Below the pieces are notes generated by a model. The model saw only the letters and a list, made by a program, of their open reading frames with translations, did not search any database and was not told the DNA's origin. A program made the position numbers and the translations under genes. DNA of 64,000 nucleotides from an uncultured Bacteroidota bacterium (GTDB lineage: Bacteria; Bacteroidota; Bacteroidia; Chitinophagales; Saprospiraceae), in contig CACLQQ010000001.1 of NCBI GenBank assembly GCA_902609095.1, positions 1 through 64,000 of the forward strand, given 5' to 3'. Positions 40,296-51,857 of this stretch are shown piece after piece (within the stretch, counting starts at the first letter, position 1; each line of letters starts with the position of its first letter).

Positions 40296-40712
40296 ATGAC
40301 TACAATAGAGCTCGAAGAAATAACAGAACTCAGACCACAATTCGTAAAGAGAAATGGTATCCTGCCAGTTGCAGTACAAGAAAACTCTAATGGACAGATC
40401 CTCATACTTGCCTCAGTGAATGAAGAAGCCTTTAATAATACTATCAAACATAAAATTTGCACATTTTACAGTACATCCAGAAACAAGCTATGGATCAAAG
40501 GACAAACATAACGTAATTATCTACAGTTGGATGAGGTACTCATAGATTGTGATCAAGACGCTAAAGTGTATAAGGTTACCCTTAAAAAAGGAGGCGTATG
40601 TCACACCTTCAATCAATATGGAGACGACAGAAAAGCCTGTTTCTACCGTAACGTTGATTTGGACTCTAAAGCTTTGAATTTTTTAGAAAAAGAAACGGCA
40701 TACATTAAATAA
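40296..40712 (+). pseudogene. hisI: Phosphoribosyl-AMP cyclohydrolase, in-frame stop
   Basis: Reads as a stand-alone HisI of 138 codons: 'ELRPQFVKRNGILPVAVQ', 'ILASVNEEAFNNTI', 'YSTSRNKLWIKGQT', TAA (40509-40511), 'RNYLQLDEVLIDCDQDAKVY', 'GVCHTF', 'KACFYR'. The stop sits where the family has Ser ('KGxTSGN'). The three zinc-ligand cysteines (DCDQDA, GVC, KAC) are all still present. HisI opens the ring of PR-AMP in histidine synthesis. No other his genes are near; its place between a COG0523 gene and cysS marks it as the paralogue often found in zinc-limitation clusters. The second half could only be made from an internal start. Confidence 0.88.
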
Positions 40713-40774
40713 TCAAGAAAAGAAGGCTATCACCTTTACTGTAATTTATTAGGTCACCTCAGCAGATCATCACC

Positions 40775-42260
40775 ATGACATTACAAGTATATAATACACT
40801 CACCTCTCAGAAAGAAGAATTCAAATATCACTGACAACAGGGTAGGCATGTATGTCTGTGGACCTACCGTCTATGGCGAACCTCATTTAGGTCATGCTCG
40901 ATCAGCTATCACGTTTGATACCGTGTATCAATATCTCAGCTATTTGGGATATAAAGTGCGCTATGTCCGCAATATCACGGATGTAGGTCATCTCGAAGAT
41001 GAAGAAAACGGTACGGGAGAGGACAAAATATTAAAGAAAGCTCGGATCGAGCAACTCGAGTCAATGGAGGTTGCTCAGCATTATACTAATATATATCGCA
41101 GTGCTATGAGAGCATTGAATGTGAAGGAGCCATCAATTGAGCCTACAGCTTCTGGTCATATTCCTGAACAAATCGAGACTATTCAAAAGACTCTTACCAA
41201 TGGTTTAGCTTATGAAGCTAATGGATCAATTTATTTCGATGTCAAGACTTATGAAGAACGATTTGAATATGGCATCTTATCAAACAAAAAGTTAAATGAA
41301 CTACAAGCAGCAAGCCATGATAACTTGGAAGGATTAGAAGAAAAAAGATTCCATGCTGACTTTGCCTTACGGAAAAAGGCTCAACCAGAACATATCATGC
41401 AGTGGAATTAGCCATGGGGCAATGGATTCCCAGGTTGGCATATAGAATGTACTTCTATGAGTACAAAGGACCTCGGAATACCTTTTGACATCCATGGTGG
41501 CGGTATGGACTTAAAGTTTCCGCATCATGAATCCGAGATTTGTCAAAGTATGGCAGCGTATGGCCAAAAACCCATTAACTATTGGTTACATAATAATATG
41601 GTCACCCTAAATGGGCAAAAAATGTCAAAGTTTAAAGGTAATTTCATTACGCTGGAGGAAATGTTCACCGGCAATCATGAACTATTGATACAATCCTATT
41701 CGCCAATGGTGGTGCGGTTTTTCATCCTTCAAGCTCACTATGGAAGCACAATAGATTTCTCAAATGAAAGTCTTCTGGCCGCAGTGAGTGGACTAAAGAA
41801 ACTCGAAAATAGCTTTACAAAGCTTGACTCTATAATATCAGATCCTAATCAAGAGATCGACCAAGACCTCAACGAGGAAATGTCTGTTGCAATTGATAAA
41901 TGTCATGCTGCCATCAATGACGACTTTAATACTGCTAAGCTAATTGCTGCCATGTTTGAATTGAGCAAGATTATTAACAAGCTATCGGATGTTAGGACTA
42001 AGAGTATCATAAATCTTAAGACTCTTGAACGGCTCTCAAGTGACTACAAGACTTTCATGAGAGATATATTAGGATTGACAGATAATTCCGACACATCGGA
42101 CAAAGTATCTGATACAATGGAAATATTAATTGAGCTTAGGCGTCAAGCTAAAGTTGAGAAGAACTATACTTATTCAGACTTGATCAGAGATAAATTAGAA
42201 GAAATTGGCATTCAGCTATATGATGAAAAAGACGGTAGTATCGCTTATACTATTAAATAA
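40775..42260 (+). pseudogene. cysS: Cysteinyl-tRNA synthetase, frameshift plus in-frame TAG
   Basis: Starts '[17 protein letters not shown]' at 40775. A one-base shift near 40826 separates this from '[26 protein letters not shown]' (the HIGH-type motif region). In-frame TAG at 41409-41411 replaces the Ser of 'WN-S-PWG'; the rest continues to 'MSKFKGN' (KMSKS-type loop) and the DALR-type tail. The zinc ligands (Cys in MYVCG, Cys in WHIEC, His/Glu in FPHHESE) are kept. The enzyme is essential, so another intact copy must exist elsewhere if this reading is right. That fits its position as a second copy in a zinc-stress operon. The next gene starts 27 nt later. Confidence 0.88.
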
Positions 42261-42287
42261 GACAAAAGAGTAGAAGATATTAGAATC

Positions 42288-43316
42288 ATGAAAAAGAAAA
42301 CTACCATCCTCACAGGTTTTTTAGGAGCTGGCAAGACTACATTTCTCAATCATCTAATCACCAACAAAACTGATGTTAAGTATGCCATTATCGAAAATGA
42401 AATTAGAGAACAAAATATTGATAATGATTTAATTATCAGATCATCAGACGATATTGTAGAGCTCAAAAATGGATGCCTTTGTTGTTCGCTGAATGATAGC
42501 CTTTATGAAATATTGAGCGAATTGTATCATCGAAAAGATGACTTTGATGAATTGATAATTGAGGCAACCGGCATTACTGATCCTGCCAGTATTGCTGAAC
42601 ATTTTCTAATTCATCCTGATGTTAAAAAGACGTTTAAACTCGTTAATACTATATGCATCATAGATGCAGAAATTGTAGAAGATTGGCTCGACGAAACAGA
42701 AGAAGCACGAAAGCAAATCGCCTTTTCTGATGTGTTGCTGATTGGCAAAACTGACTTAGTATCCCCCTCATATGTGGATACACTGATAGCCATCTTAAAA
42801 GGTATCAATCCACTTGCTCAGATGTTTATTAAGTCAGATGAGGGAGAATACCCAAAGATTTTCCCTGCTTCTCAAAAGAGCTTATATCTTTCAAATAAAA
42901 CCGTTGAAAGTGAGCATCACCATCACGATGATTTATGTAATCACCATCATGATATTTGTGATCAAGATCACAAATATCATGGATATAAAACTCATAGTCA
43001 TACCGACATAGTAACTTGTTCATTTGTATACGATAAGACATTCGATATGCAAAAGCTCCATTATAGGTTGATGGTCTTACTCAATGTTCAATCAAAAGGA
43101 TTATATCGAATTAAAGATATCGTCTACACCGATAATCCTAATGAAAAATTAGTGGTCCAATCTGTGGGCAAAAGATTAAGCATCCAAGAGATACCAGGGA
43201 CGACAGAAGAATCTAAAACGTCTAAATTCGTTTTCATTGGAAGAAATCTAAAACCAGACGGATTTCTAATTTCATTAAAACAAAGTGTCAACACTGCCGT
43301 TACTGTAGAAATTTGA
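42288..43316 (+). CDS. COG0523 GTPase with His-rich metal-binding loop
   Basis: A 342-aa second G3E GTPase: Walker A '[15 protein letters not shown]', CxCC motif 'GCLCC', 'IIEATGITDPASIAEHF', 'GKTDLVS'. Between the GTPase and CobW_C domains is a His/Asp-rich stretch around residues 205-240 ('HHHHDDLCNHHHD', then 'HKYHGYKTHSH') likely to bind several zinc or other transition metal ions. It differs in length and C-terminus from the first COG0523 protein, so the two are distinct subfamilies, not a recent duplication. Last gene of the operon, 27 nt after cysS. Undamaged. Confidence 0.88.
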   Translation: MKKKTTILTGFLGAGKTTFLNHLITNKTDVKYAIIENEIREQNIDNDLIIRSSDDIVELKNGCLCCSLNDSLYEILSELYHRKDDFDELIIEATGITDPASIAEHFLIHPDVKKTFKLVNTICIIDAEIVEDWLDETEEARKQIAFSDVLLIGKTDLVSPSYVDTLIAILKGINPLAQMFIKSDEGEYPKIFPASQKSLYLSNKTVESEHHHHDDLCNHHHDICDQDHKYHGYKTHSHTDIVTCSFVYDKTFDMQKLHYRLMVLLNVQSKGLYRIKDIVYTDNPNEKLVVQSVGKRLSIQEIPGTTEESKTSKFVFIGRNLKPDGFLISLKQSVNTAVTVEI

Positions 43317-43586
43317 CTTGAGCTTGCGCAATTAAGGACCTTTTCTATTTGAAATCTTTAGACGAGTTAGTTGAACAATTTATATTGAATCTTTCAATCC
43401 AGATAAGTTTTTGTTCATTTTAGCTCCAGCTACTAATACAATGAGCCAGATAATAACTTGTTCTCTTTTCATGTGAGCGCAGCCAACCAATAAAGGTAAT
43501 AATTTACAGCTCTTAATGTTGTCAACAATAATATAGTTCGTAGCAATTCTGCGAATTATTTTTCTTGGATTTACATTAGTATTTTG

Positions 43587-44117
43587 AAGTCACGATTTTA
43601 AGCCGCCAGGTGAGAGCTGGTTTGCAAGAGCGATATCGAGTCAAGAAGTTGAGGTGCTTGGAGTAGATGCTATATTGGAATTAATCGAGACGGCAAAGCG
43701 TCAAGGATCATCTAATTATCGAGTGCTAAGCTATAATCAGATAGCCACGGATATCTTTGATTAGTTCTATGATGTTGTTTTATGTAACTTCTCTTTATTG
43801 GTGATGAATCTGTTCGATGTTCGTTCCAACGACTACATCCATTAATCAATACCCATGGACATCTAATCATCCAGTCCTTACATTCCAGAGCATCCTATCT
43901 AAGACATGAGTCTATCGATGTTTGGTGAGCTGGATCATGGGATAGATTCAGTGAGTATTTTACCGACCCTGCATTATGGCATTTTAGGATATTGGAGGCT
44001 TGCCAAGACCTATACACCAACTGTGGATATAATATAGAGGATCGGGTAGAATCAGTCCATCCAGAATCGGAGGACCCCTTGTCTAATTTATTTGTAGCCC
44101 AACCCATTCCTCTTTAG
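43587..44117 (+). pseudogene. Class I SAM methyltransferase, broken
   Basis: Readable pieces: '(C)GE-WFARAISSQEVEVLGVDAILELIETAKRQG' (motif I and the acidic residue of motif II), 'YRVLSYNQIATDIFD', TAG, 'FYDVVLCNFSLLV' (motif III/post I), then in another frame 'DESVRCSFQRLHPLIN...GHLIIQSLHSRASYLR', and later 'EYFTDPALWHFRILEACQDLYTNCGYNIEDRVESVHPESEDPLSNLFVAQP'. The N-terminal part before motif I is not recognisable. At least one stop and two or three frameshifts. A small-molecule methyltransferase originally; the substrate is unknown. Confidence 0.75.
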
Positions 44118-44170
44118 AATTATTCTTTCTATCTATTAAACCTATTTATCCTATAACTCATTTTATTCAC

Positions 44171-44641
44171 GTGAGAATTAGAATCGTCAGTTTAATCTTA
44201 ACCATCATAAGCCTATTCAGTATGGCACAATCTAACAGTAGCTGTAACTCTGCCCCACCCAAACAGCTAGAAGAAACCACCGGTCATCTCAATGTATATG
44301 GTAAAGCACTCATACCCTGCTGCTATCAACCCATGACAGGATACTTCAGAGATGGATTCTGTCGTACGGATCAGCGAGACTATGGCGTGCATACAGTATG
44401 CGCCGTGATGACTCAGGACTTTCTCGAGTATTCTAAGTCCCGAGGCAATAACCTCACGGTGGCAACATCCTTTTTCCCCGGATTAAAAGACGGAGATAAG
44501 TGGTGCCTCTGTGTCTCTAAATGGAAAGAAGCTTATGACGCTGGTTATGCCCCCAACATCTATCTGGACGCCACTCATATTAAATCTCTTGATGTGGTGC
44601 CGCTTTCCATCTTGGAGAAGCATGCGATTGAGTCTAATTAG
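44171..44641 (+). CDS. DUF2237 protein, exported
   Basis: A 156-aa protein with an N-terminal signal peptide (ending SMAQS). Its body is the DUF2237 domain: 'NVYGKALIPCCYQPMTGYFRDGFCRT', 'GVHTVCAVMTQDFLEYSKSRGNNLTV', 'PGLKDGDKWCLCVSKWKEAYDAG', 'APNIYLDATH'. The domain is Cys-rich (seven or more) and of unknown function; the exported form here would sit in the periplasm, where disulfides are possible. The start is GTG at 44171. It is one of few clean frames between 43.5 and 47 kb. Confidence 0.85.
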   Translation: MRIRIVSLILTIISLFSMAQSNSSCNSAPPKQLEETTGHLNVYGKALIPCCYQPMTGYFRDGFCRTDQRDYGVHTVCAVMTQDFLEYSKSRGNNLTVATSFFPGLKDGDKWCLCVSKWKEAYDAGYAPNIYLDATHIKSLDVVPLSILEKHAIESN

Positions 44642-45084
44642 ATTGGAAGAGCTGTATTCCAGTTTTCTTCAGGTCATGTTCTAATTCCATTTGGATCTTA
44701 TTATATACATGGGAGTGAATCTTTCAAACTCTACATCAATATTTAACTAATCTGATTATTGGCAATGTTACCAGTAACATTTCTATTTTCTTCATGAGGA
44801 ATATTGTCACTTTTTTATCGAAAAAATGTAACCAAAAACATGGCGCTCTAAGGCCCTGCTAAAAGGCTGCTCCCACTACCCACTTAAGTACATCAGGCTA
44901 TCCCTCCAGCTTGTTTCCGTTGATTAAGATGTCATTTAGACATCTCTCTAAAAATTCAATCACACATCCACTTCAGTGCGTTAGGCTACCCCTCATTCGA
45001 TATCAACTTCTGTAACAATTATTCAATACTTTATTCGGACTTCATGCTTTATAGCTTATTAGGTTATTATCCAAACAATCAGAT
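44642..45084. other. Intergenic with 'gtcactttttt' dispersed-type element
   Basis: No gene. It holds an imperfect inverted repeat around 44806-44832 and, after it, two similar blocks ('CCACTTAAGTACATCAGGCTATCCCT' near 44881 and 'CCACTTCAGTGCGTTAGGCTACCCCT' near 44970). Confidence 0.5.
44806..44832. repeat. Imperfect inverted repeat GTCACTTTTTT...AAAAAATGTAAC
   Basis: The arms pair with one or two mismatches around ATCG and are followed by 'CAAAAAC'. I remember similar 'tcactttttt/aaaaaagtaaccaaaaa' sequences as frequent dispersed spacers in Bacteroidota genomes. Function unknown. Confidence 0.4.
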
Positions 45085-45543
45085 TTAACTTATAGACTTT
45101 TCCAAGTCAATCGCCTTTCTCACACTTTTTTCATAGGTCAGTCCAATCGGCATCTGAGCGCCCATTTTGATTTTTCGCTTCTCTATGTATTCTATTTTAT
45201 CCAAAGCGACTATATAAGATTTATGAACACACAAGAATTGTTGGGCTGGCAGGCGATCTTCGAAGGACTTCAGCTTCTCCAAGGTTAGAATCTTTTGGTC
45301 GCGACAGACGATAAAACAGTAATCGCTCATACCTTCTAAATAGAGTATATCACTGATTGTAACCTTTAGGAAGAGATACTCTGACTTCACAAAGAGATAG
45401 TCTTTCTCTGTCACGAGATTCACTTAAGGTTCCTTATAGCTGCTGCGATATCGATCTACTGCATCCAGAAATAAAATAAAACTGGTGGGCTTGAATACGT
45501 AATCCAAAGCCTTCAATTCAAATCCTTCTACAGCATATCCCAG
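45085..45543 (-). pseudogene. LytTR response regulator, receiver domain mostly deleted
   Basis: The last 112 codons are an open LytTR DNA-binding domain: 'FLKVTISDILYLEGMSDYCFIVCRDQKILTLEKLKSFEDRLP...FLCVHKSYIVALDKIEYIEKRKIKMG'. In front, separated by an in-frame TAA at 45424-45426, is the end of the receiver domain, 'GYAVEGFELKALDYVFKPTSFILFLDAVDRY', which includes the conserved Lys-Pro of receiver beta-5. The rest of the receiver, including its phospho-Asp, is missing. At 45543/45545 it abuts the oppositely oriented DUF5694-like piece, marking a deletion junction. Probably dead, though a lone LytTR domain could be translated. Confidence 0.8.
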
Positions 45544-45544
45544 A

Positions 45545-46027
45545 TTGGACGGACATAAAACTAATGATGAATTCAAACTGGACATTCTATCTGACCAAAG
45601 GCAGGCCGAACTCAGTGAATTGTTAGATTATATCAAAAAATTCCAACCGACAAAAATTATGATTAAGTCTGGTTACAACACCGGTTATCTGATGAATCGA
45701 ATGAGGAGATCGAAGCGAGGTGAAGAAAAATTAGGTTGGCGAGAAGGTGATCAAATAGGAATTCACCCGATGGATGAATTACAACTAAATACAATCTATG
45801 CCATCTATGCTTCCTCAATAATGGGCAAAATGATCATTACAGAAACCATGCTTTATCTACAGAAGAGAATCGTCTCTATTCAATTTGAGACGGCTGCAAA
45901 TAGATACCAGACTCTACTCAAAGAAAAAAGTGATATAGAGTTAAGGGTACCATTGAAGCATATAGCTTCTTATTTAGGCATTACCCTTGAAACCTTAAGT
46001 CGGATTAGAGCTCAGAATTTGACATAG
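45545..46027 (+). pseudogene. Chimeric ORF: DUF5694-like head joined to Crp/Fnr C-terminus
   Basis: One open frame of 160 codons made of two unrelated remnants. Residues 1 to ~92 ('DGHKTNDEFKLDILSDQRQAELSELLDYIKKFQPTKIMI...GDQIGIH...LNTIYAIYA') resemble the middle of DUF5694 proteins. Residues ~96-160 ('ITETMLYLQKRIVSIQFETAANRYQTLLKE...VPLKHIASYLGITLETLSRIRAQ') are the HTH end of a Crp/Fnr-type regulator. The DUF5694 start and end and the cyclic-nucleotide-binding domain are missing. It begins with TTG directly at the junction with the LytTR remnant. A product of deletions, although its open frame could be mistaken for a real gene. Confidence 0.7.
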
Positions 46028-46066
46028 ATCAAATGTTTATGTTCTCTTCTGATCTACATTCCCGGC

Positions 46067-46672
46067 ATGAAGGGTTTACATCGCATAACAGGCATTCTAG
46101 TTTCAATATTTATCGTTGCACATTTGGGTAATCATTTAATGGCGATATATGAAATTGAAACTCATATCAAGATAATGAAATCTTTTAGGGCTATATATCG
46201 AAACCCATTTCTATAGCCAATCCTTATTATAGCTTTTGTCTTTCAGCTTATTTCTGGAGTTAGATTATTTTTCAGCTTATACAAGAGAGAGTTTAAGTCC
46301 CCTCAGTACAAGATTAAAATGTACTCCAGAATACTCTTGGCTCTGTTCATCATTAATTATATTGTAGCGACTATCGGACAACGATACTATTTTGAATTAG
46401 ATACGAATTTCTACTTTGCTGTACGAGTTGTTCTTCAGAATCCTTTGTACTACTTCTTTATTCCTTATTACTTCTTTGGCGTCATGTCATTTGGTATACA
46501 CCTTGCTGCAGTGCACCGAGATAAGGTATCGAATTACATAAGTCCAAATCAGGTAAGAATACATTAATACGGTATTATAAGAATACTCTTACTGATCAGT
46601 TAGTTGATACTATTACTCTTTACCGGTTCATTTTATGACATCAGGATTCCTAAGGTTTACAATATTTATTGA
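46067..46672 (+). pseudogene. Cytochrome b-like (SdhC-type) membrane protein, three in-frame stops
   Basis: From ATG 46067 a single frame reads 'MKGLHRITGILVSIFIVAHLGNHLMA...', four TM helices with conserved His in helices 1 and 4, resembling succinate dehydrogenase cytochrome b or similar heme membrane proteins. It carries TAG after 'RNPFL' (about 46214), TAA after 'VRIH' (46565-46567) and TAG within 'LLLIS-*-LILLLF' (about 46603), and then ends at TGA 46672. No frameshift is needed. The ORF at 46319-46567 is only the middle part. Dead unless stops are suppressed. Confidence 0.75.
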
Positions 46673-46679
46673 TTTGAAC

Positions 46680-46906
46680 CTCCATCCAGAAGGATGGTGA
46701 TATACTCAAGGCTATCCAGCTCTAAAAATTGACACTATGGTGATCAAGTTCCTACACATTGTCTTAGTTCAAAGGAGCTTAATCTTCACAAGGATCAAAT
46801 AGATCAATTTGAAGGTATCGAGCATAAAAGAGTTCTTTCGGAGTTTCATACTCAGGAGGGTCCGGTTATCGAGACTCATCTCTATGCGTTAAATAAAGAA
46901 AGGTGA
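46680..46906 (+). pseudogene. Gamma-glutamylcyclotransferase (AIG2-like) C-terminal remnant
   Basis: 'TQGYPALKIDT' (near 46704), then after a shift 'KELNLHKDQIDQFEGIEHKRVLSEFHTQEGPVIETHLYALNKER' to TGA at 46906. The 'D-FEG--YKRVL-EV-T--G-VIE---Y-L' pattern is that of AIG2-like gamma-glutamylcyclotransferases, including the catalytic-Glu region (FEG). The N-terminal 'VYGTL' half is missing. Too short for the ORF track. Confidence 0.6.
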
Positions 46907-46953
46907 CAAAATTACTGATAGATACAATTAGAATAATATTTCTGACTACCCAT

Positions 46954-46986
46954 TAAAAAAAGGCAGTCCACAAGTGGACTGCCTTT
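46954..46986 (-). terminator. Rho-independent terminator of katG
   Basis: A perfect 10-bp stem GGCAGTCCAC / GTGGACTGCC with a 2-nt loop. On the minus strand it is followed by seven T. It lies about 30 nt after the katG stop codon. Confidence 0.9.
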
Positions 46987-47012
46987 GTATTGATTAGAAT
47001 TTGAGCTAAGTA

Positions 47013-49625
<2,613 letters not shown>

Positions 49626-49838
49626 CTATCAGAGTATGAATTAGGTAAACTAAAATGGAAAAGCAATCTACCTGAAGTACTTAAAACAAAAATAGACTCT
49701 GAAACTCAAGCATCTAAAAGAAGAGCATAGAAAAAGAGAGGCTTACCCAACGATTATCAACTACTGCGAAAAGATTTATAAGGAGAAATTAATTTATCTA
49801 ATATCGGTCACAAGAAATTCTTAACTTATAGAGATTAA
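49626..49838 (+). pseudogene. Unrecognised small gene remnant with two stops
   Basis: A single frame reads 'LSEYELGKLKWKSNLPEVLKTKIDSETQASKRRA', TAG, 'KKRGLPNDYQLLRKDL', TAA, 'GEINLSNIGHKKFLTYRD', then TAA. The charged helical composition and the sense of continuity across both stops suggest a real former gene. I do not recognise the family, and the start is not clear. Confidence 0.35.
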
Positions 49839-49852
49839 CCAAATAAAAAATT

Positions 49853-50989
49853 ATGAAAAAAATTATTACTCTGATTTTTTGTATGTATGTCATCAATTTA
49901 AACTCACAACAGTGGGTCGATGATTCATGTAACAAAAAAGCTTCAAAAATTGTAAATGAAGCTGTAGAACATTTAGCAAACCTAGAACCATTAATAGCTA
50001 TTGGTATCGCAAAAGCTGCTTTGATGATAGATGAAGATTGTGGGTGTGCAAATTTAGTTATAGCTGCAGCGGCGGCGGCTAATGGCTCAAGAAAAAGCAA
50101 ACTGGAAGCAATAGATGTTAGTTCTCTAAATTCTGAGGAAAAGGTATGGCACAAGCTGCTTACAGCTACTTTAACTGGAGACGGCGATACTTACAGGGCT
50201 ACATTAAAAAGCGGTCTTGAAGAAACACCAAATAGTCCACTTTTAAACTGGTTCAACTCAGGTGGAGATTATAACAATTACAAAAATTTCTCAACTGATT
50301 TCCCAGAACATGCATCAGCAGCTTACAACATGGTAGCGTATGGATATGCTAACGGTGAAATTGGTGGAAAAGTAGATTATGAAGCAGCTATGAAGGCATT
50401 AGATAAGTCAAGAAAACTACATGATGGCCCAAATGCATTAGATTCTAAAGCTGAAATTTATGCAATGTCGGGTGATTACTTAAAAGCTAAACAAAATCAG
50501 TTTGGAGCATACGATTACGCATGGTTTGCATCTCCTTACCAACCTAAATTAGTTACATATAACAGAAAAGTAAATAAAGAAGAAATAGTTAAAAACTTGA
50601 AGGAAGCACAAGCTTTTCTACAAAATGCTATTCTCGAACGTAACGAAGAAGAGTATGCAAAATATGTAACGGATGATATGCAACTTGTTGTAGGCGATTC
50701 AAATCTTCAAGGATTTTATGAATTTACTGATGAAAGCTTAAATAGACAAAATGATGTTAATTGGGATAATTTTGATTTAAGAGATATAGAAGTTGATTTC
50801 TCTCCTGATATGACTATGGCAATTCTAACATTTTACGCTGACGGATCTTATACTCAAGGTGATTCTGAAGATGTTATAGACTATAGTACTCGAGCATCGG
50901 CTGTATGGATTGCAACTAATGATGGATGGAAAAGCGTTCATGCTAACTGGGCTCCTTTTGGAGGAGGTTCAGGCGTTCCAAAAAACTAA
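49853..50989 (+). CDS. Secreted TPR-like protein with DUF4440/SnoaL-like C-terminus
   Basis: A 378-aa protein with signal peptide 'MKKIITLIFCMYVINLNSQ'. Residues ~25-240 are helical repeats (TPR-like: 'NEAVEHLANLEPLIAIGIAKAALMI', 'AMKALDKSRKLHDGPNALDSKAEIYAMSGDYLKAKQNQ'), with a Cys pair 'DEDCGCAN'. Residues ~250-375 resemble the SnoaL/DUF4440 NTF2-like fold ('AILERNEEEYAKYVTDDMQLVVGDSNLQGFYEF...DMTMAILTFYADG...GWKSVHANW'). Probably periplasmic, with unknown ligand. The gene is clean and followed by a strong terminator at 51012-51038. Confidence 0.75.
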   Translation: MKKIITLIFCMYVINLNSQQWVDDSCNKKASKIVNEAVEHLANLEPLIAIGIAKAALMIDEDCGCANLVIAAAAAANGSRKSKLEAIDVSSLNSEEKVWHKLLTATLTGDGDTYRATLKSGLEETPNSPLLNWFNSGGDYNNYKNFSTDFPEHASAAYNMVAYGYANGEIGGKVDYEAAMKALDKSRKLHDGPNALDSKAEIYAMSGDYLKAKQNQFGAYDYAWFASPYQPKLVTYNRKVNKEEIVKNLKEAQAFLQNAILERNEEEYAKYVTDDMQLVVGDSNLQGFYEFTDESLNRQNDVNWDNFDLRDIEVDFSPDMTMAILTFYADGSYTQGDSEDVIDYSTRASAVWIATNDGWKSVHANWAPFGGGSGVPKN

Positions 50990-51011
50990 ACTTACATATC
51001 ATTATAATATA

Positions 51012-51038
51012 AAAACCCAAGTTAAAAGCTTGGGTTTT
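51012..51038 (+). terminator. Rho-independent terminator, possibly bidirectional
   Basis: AAAACCCAAG and CTTGGGTTTT form a perfect 10-bp stem with a 7-nt loop, ending in T-rich sequence on either strand. It follows the 49853 gene by about 20 nt and could also serve the convergent dead GH16 gene. Confidence 0.85.
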
Positions 51039-51042
51039 GTAT

Positions 51043-51857
51043 TTAGAATTTAGTCTCCCAACTCTTAAAAAATCTACTTTAAATGTGCTCAGCAAATCAT
51101 CTGGATTTGGTAAGCCGTCCCAAATTTCAATTACTTCTGCATCAAAAATTATATGCAGGGGTCTTTTAAAAAATTCTTTCCCATCCAAATGCCAAACTAG
51201 TTCATCTGGCGTCCATAGTAGTACATAAACAAGAAAATCCTCATGAAAATCATACTCAACTTCAAGACGTGTGTCGGTTTTCTAATTTGTATTTTCTTTT
51301 ATTAACTAAGGATTCAACATACGCAGTTTGATATCGATGTACTGCTGCATAATAAGCTCTTTGATTTTCTTTCTTATTTGCTTTACCAAAGACTTCAAAA
51401 ATATCAATCTACTCTGAGTACTCACCTTCTCTATATTTAACCGATTCCTCTAATGGATCATATAACCAAGACGCATTACATACAAATGCTTTCATTGATT
51501 TAGCTCTAGCTTCGTAGTAGCCATAATAACTTCTTTCCTTGCTTTTTATTATTGCTGTACTAAACTTGTCATATCCTCTTGCTTTTTCTTCTATGCTCAC
51601 TTTTTTGGGGTCTAAATTTTTTTGCAGATAATCTTAAGAATCCTCGTTTAACTTTAACATTTTATCTTCAAAATGTGGTGGTTTTCGTTTATGCCAAGCA
51701 GTGTTAAAATCCCACCATTTTTTTTCATCTAATTTTGATTTATCAAACTCATCGCTAAATGATTTATTTAAAATCCAAACTCCCTTCAATGAATTAAAAG
51801 GCTGAATGTTATATAGAGAAAAAAGAACCAAAAAAAAATAAAAACTATTTTTTTCAT
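51043..51857 (-). pseudogene. GH16 glycoside hydrolase (agarase/carrageenase-like), broken
   Basis: From ATG 51857 (MKKIVFIFFLVLFSLY, signal peptide) the protein reads 'FSDEFDKSKLDEKKWWDFNTAWHKRKPPHFEDKMLKLNEDS', stop, 'VSIEEKARGYDKFSTAIIKSKERSYYGYYEARAKSM', 'FWLYDP'-like 'SWLYDPLEE', then 'GEYSE-TAG-IDIFEVFG'. This is the GH16 catalytic ExDxxE motif, and the TAG (51409-51411) falls on the nucleophile Glu codon. Later frames give 'FDAEVIEIWDGLPNPDDLLSTFKVDFL'. Several stops and shifts lie between 51240 and 51410. It was a secreted algal-galactan or beta-glucan hydrolase, consistent with a marine ancestor. Confidence 0.82.

Noticed and set aside
40826-40834. In-frame TGA early in cysS as a selenocysteine codon
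   Set aside because: The TGA exists only in the pre-frameshift frame. One base later the correct frame '[12 protein letters not shown]' reads through, so this is a frameshift. No SECIS-like hairpin is needed or seen.
45545-46027. A novel DUF5694-Crp fusion regulator
   Set aside because: The first part lacks the start and end of DUF5694 and the second lacks the ligand domain. The position among other truncated remnants makes a deletion chimera more likely. Listed as a finding only for checking.
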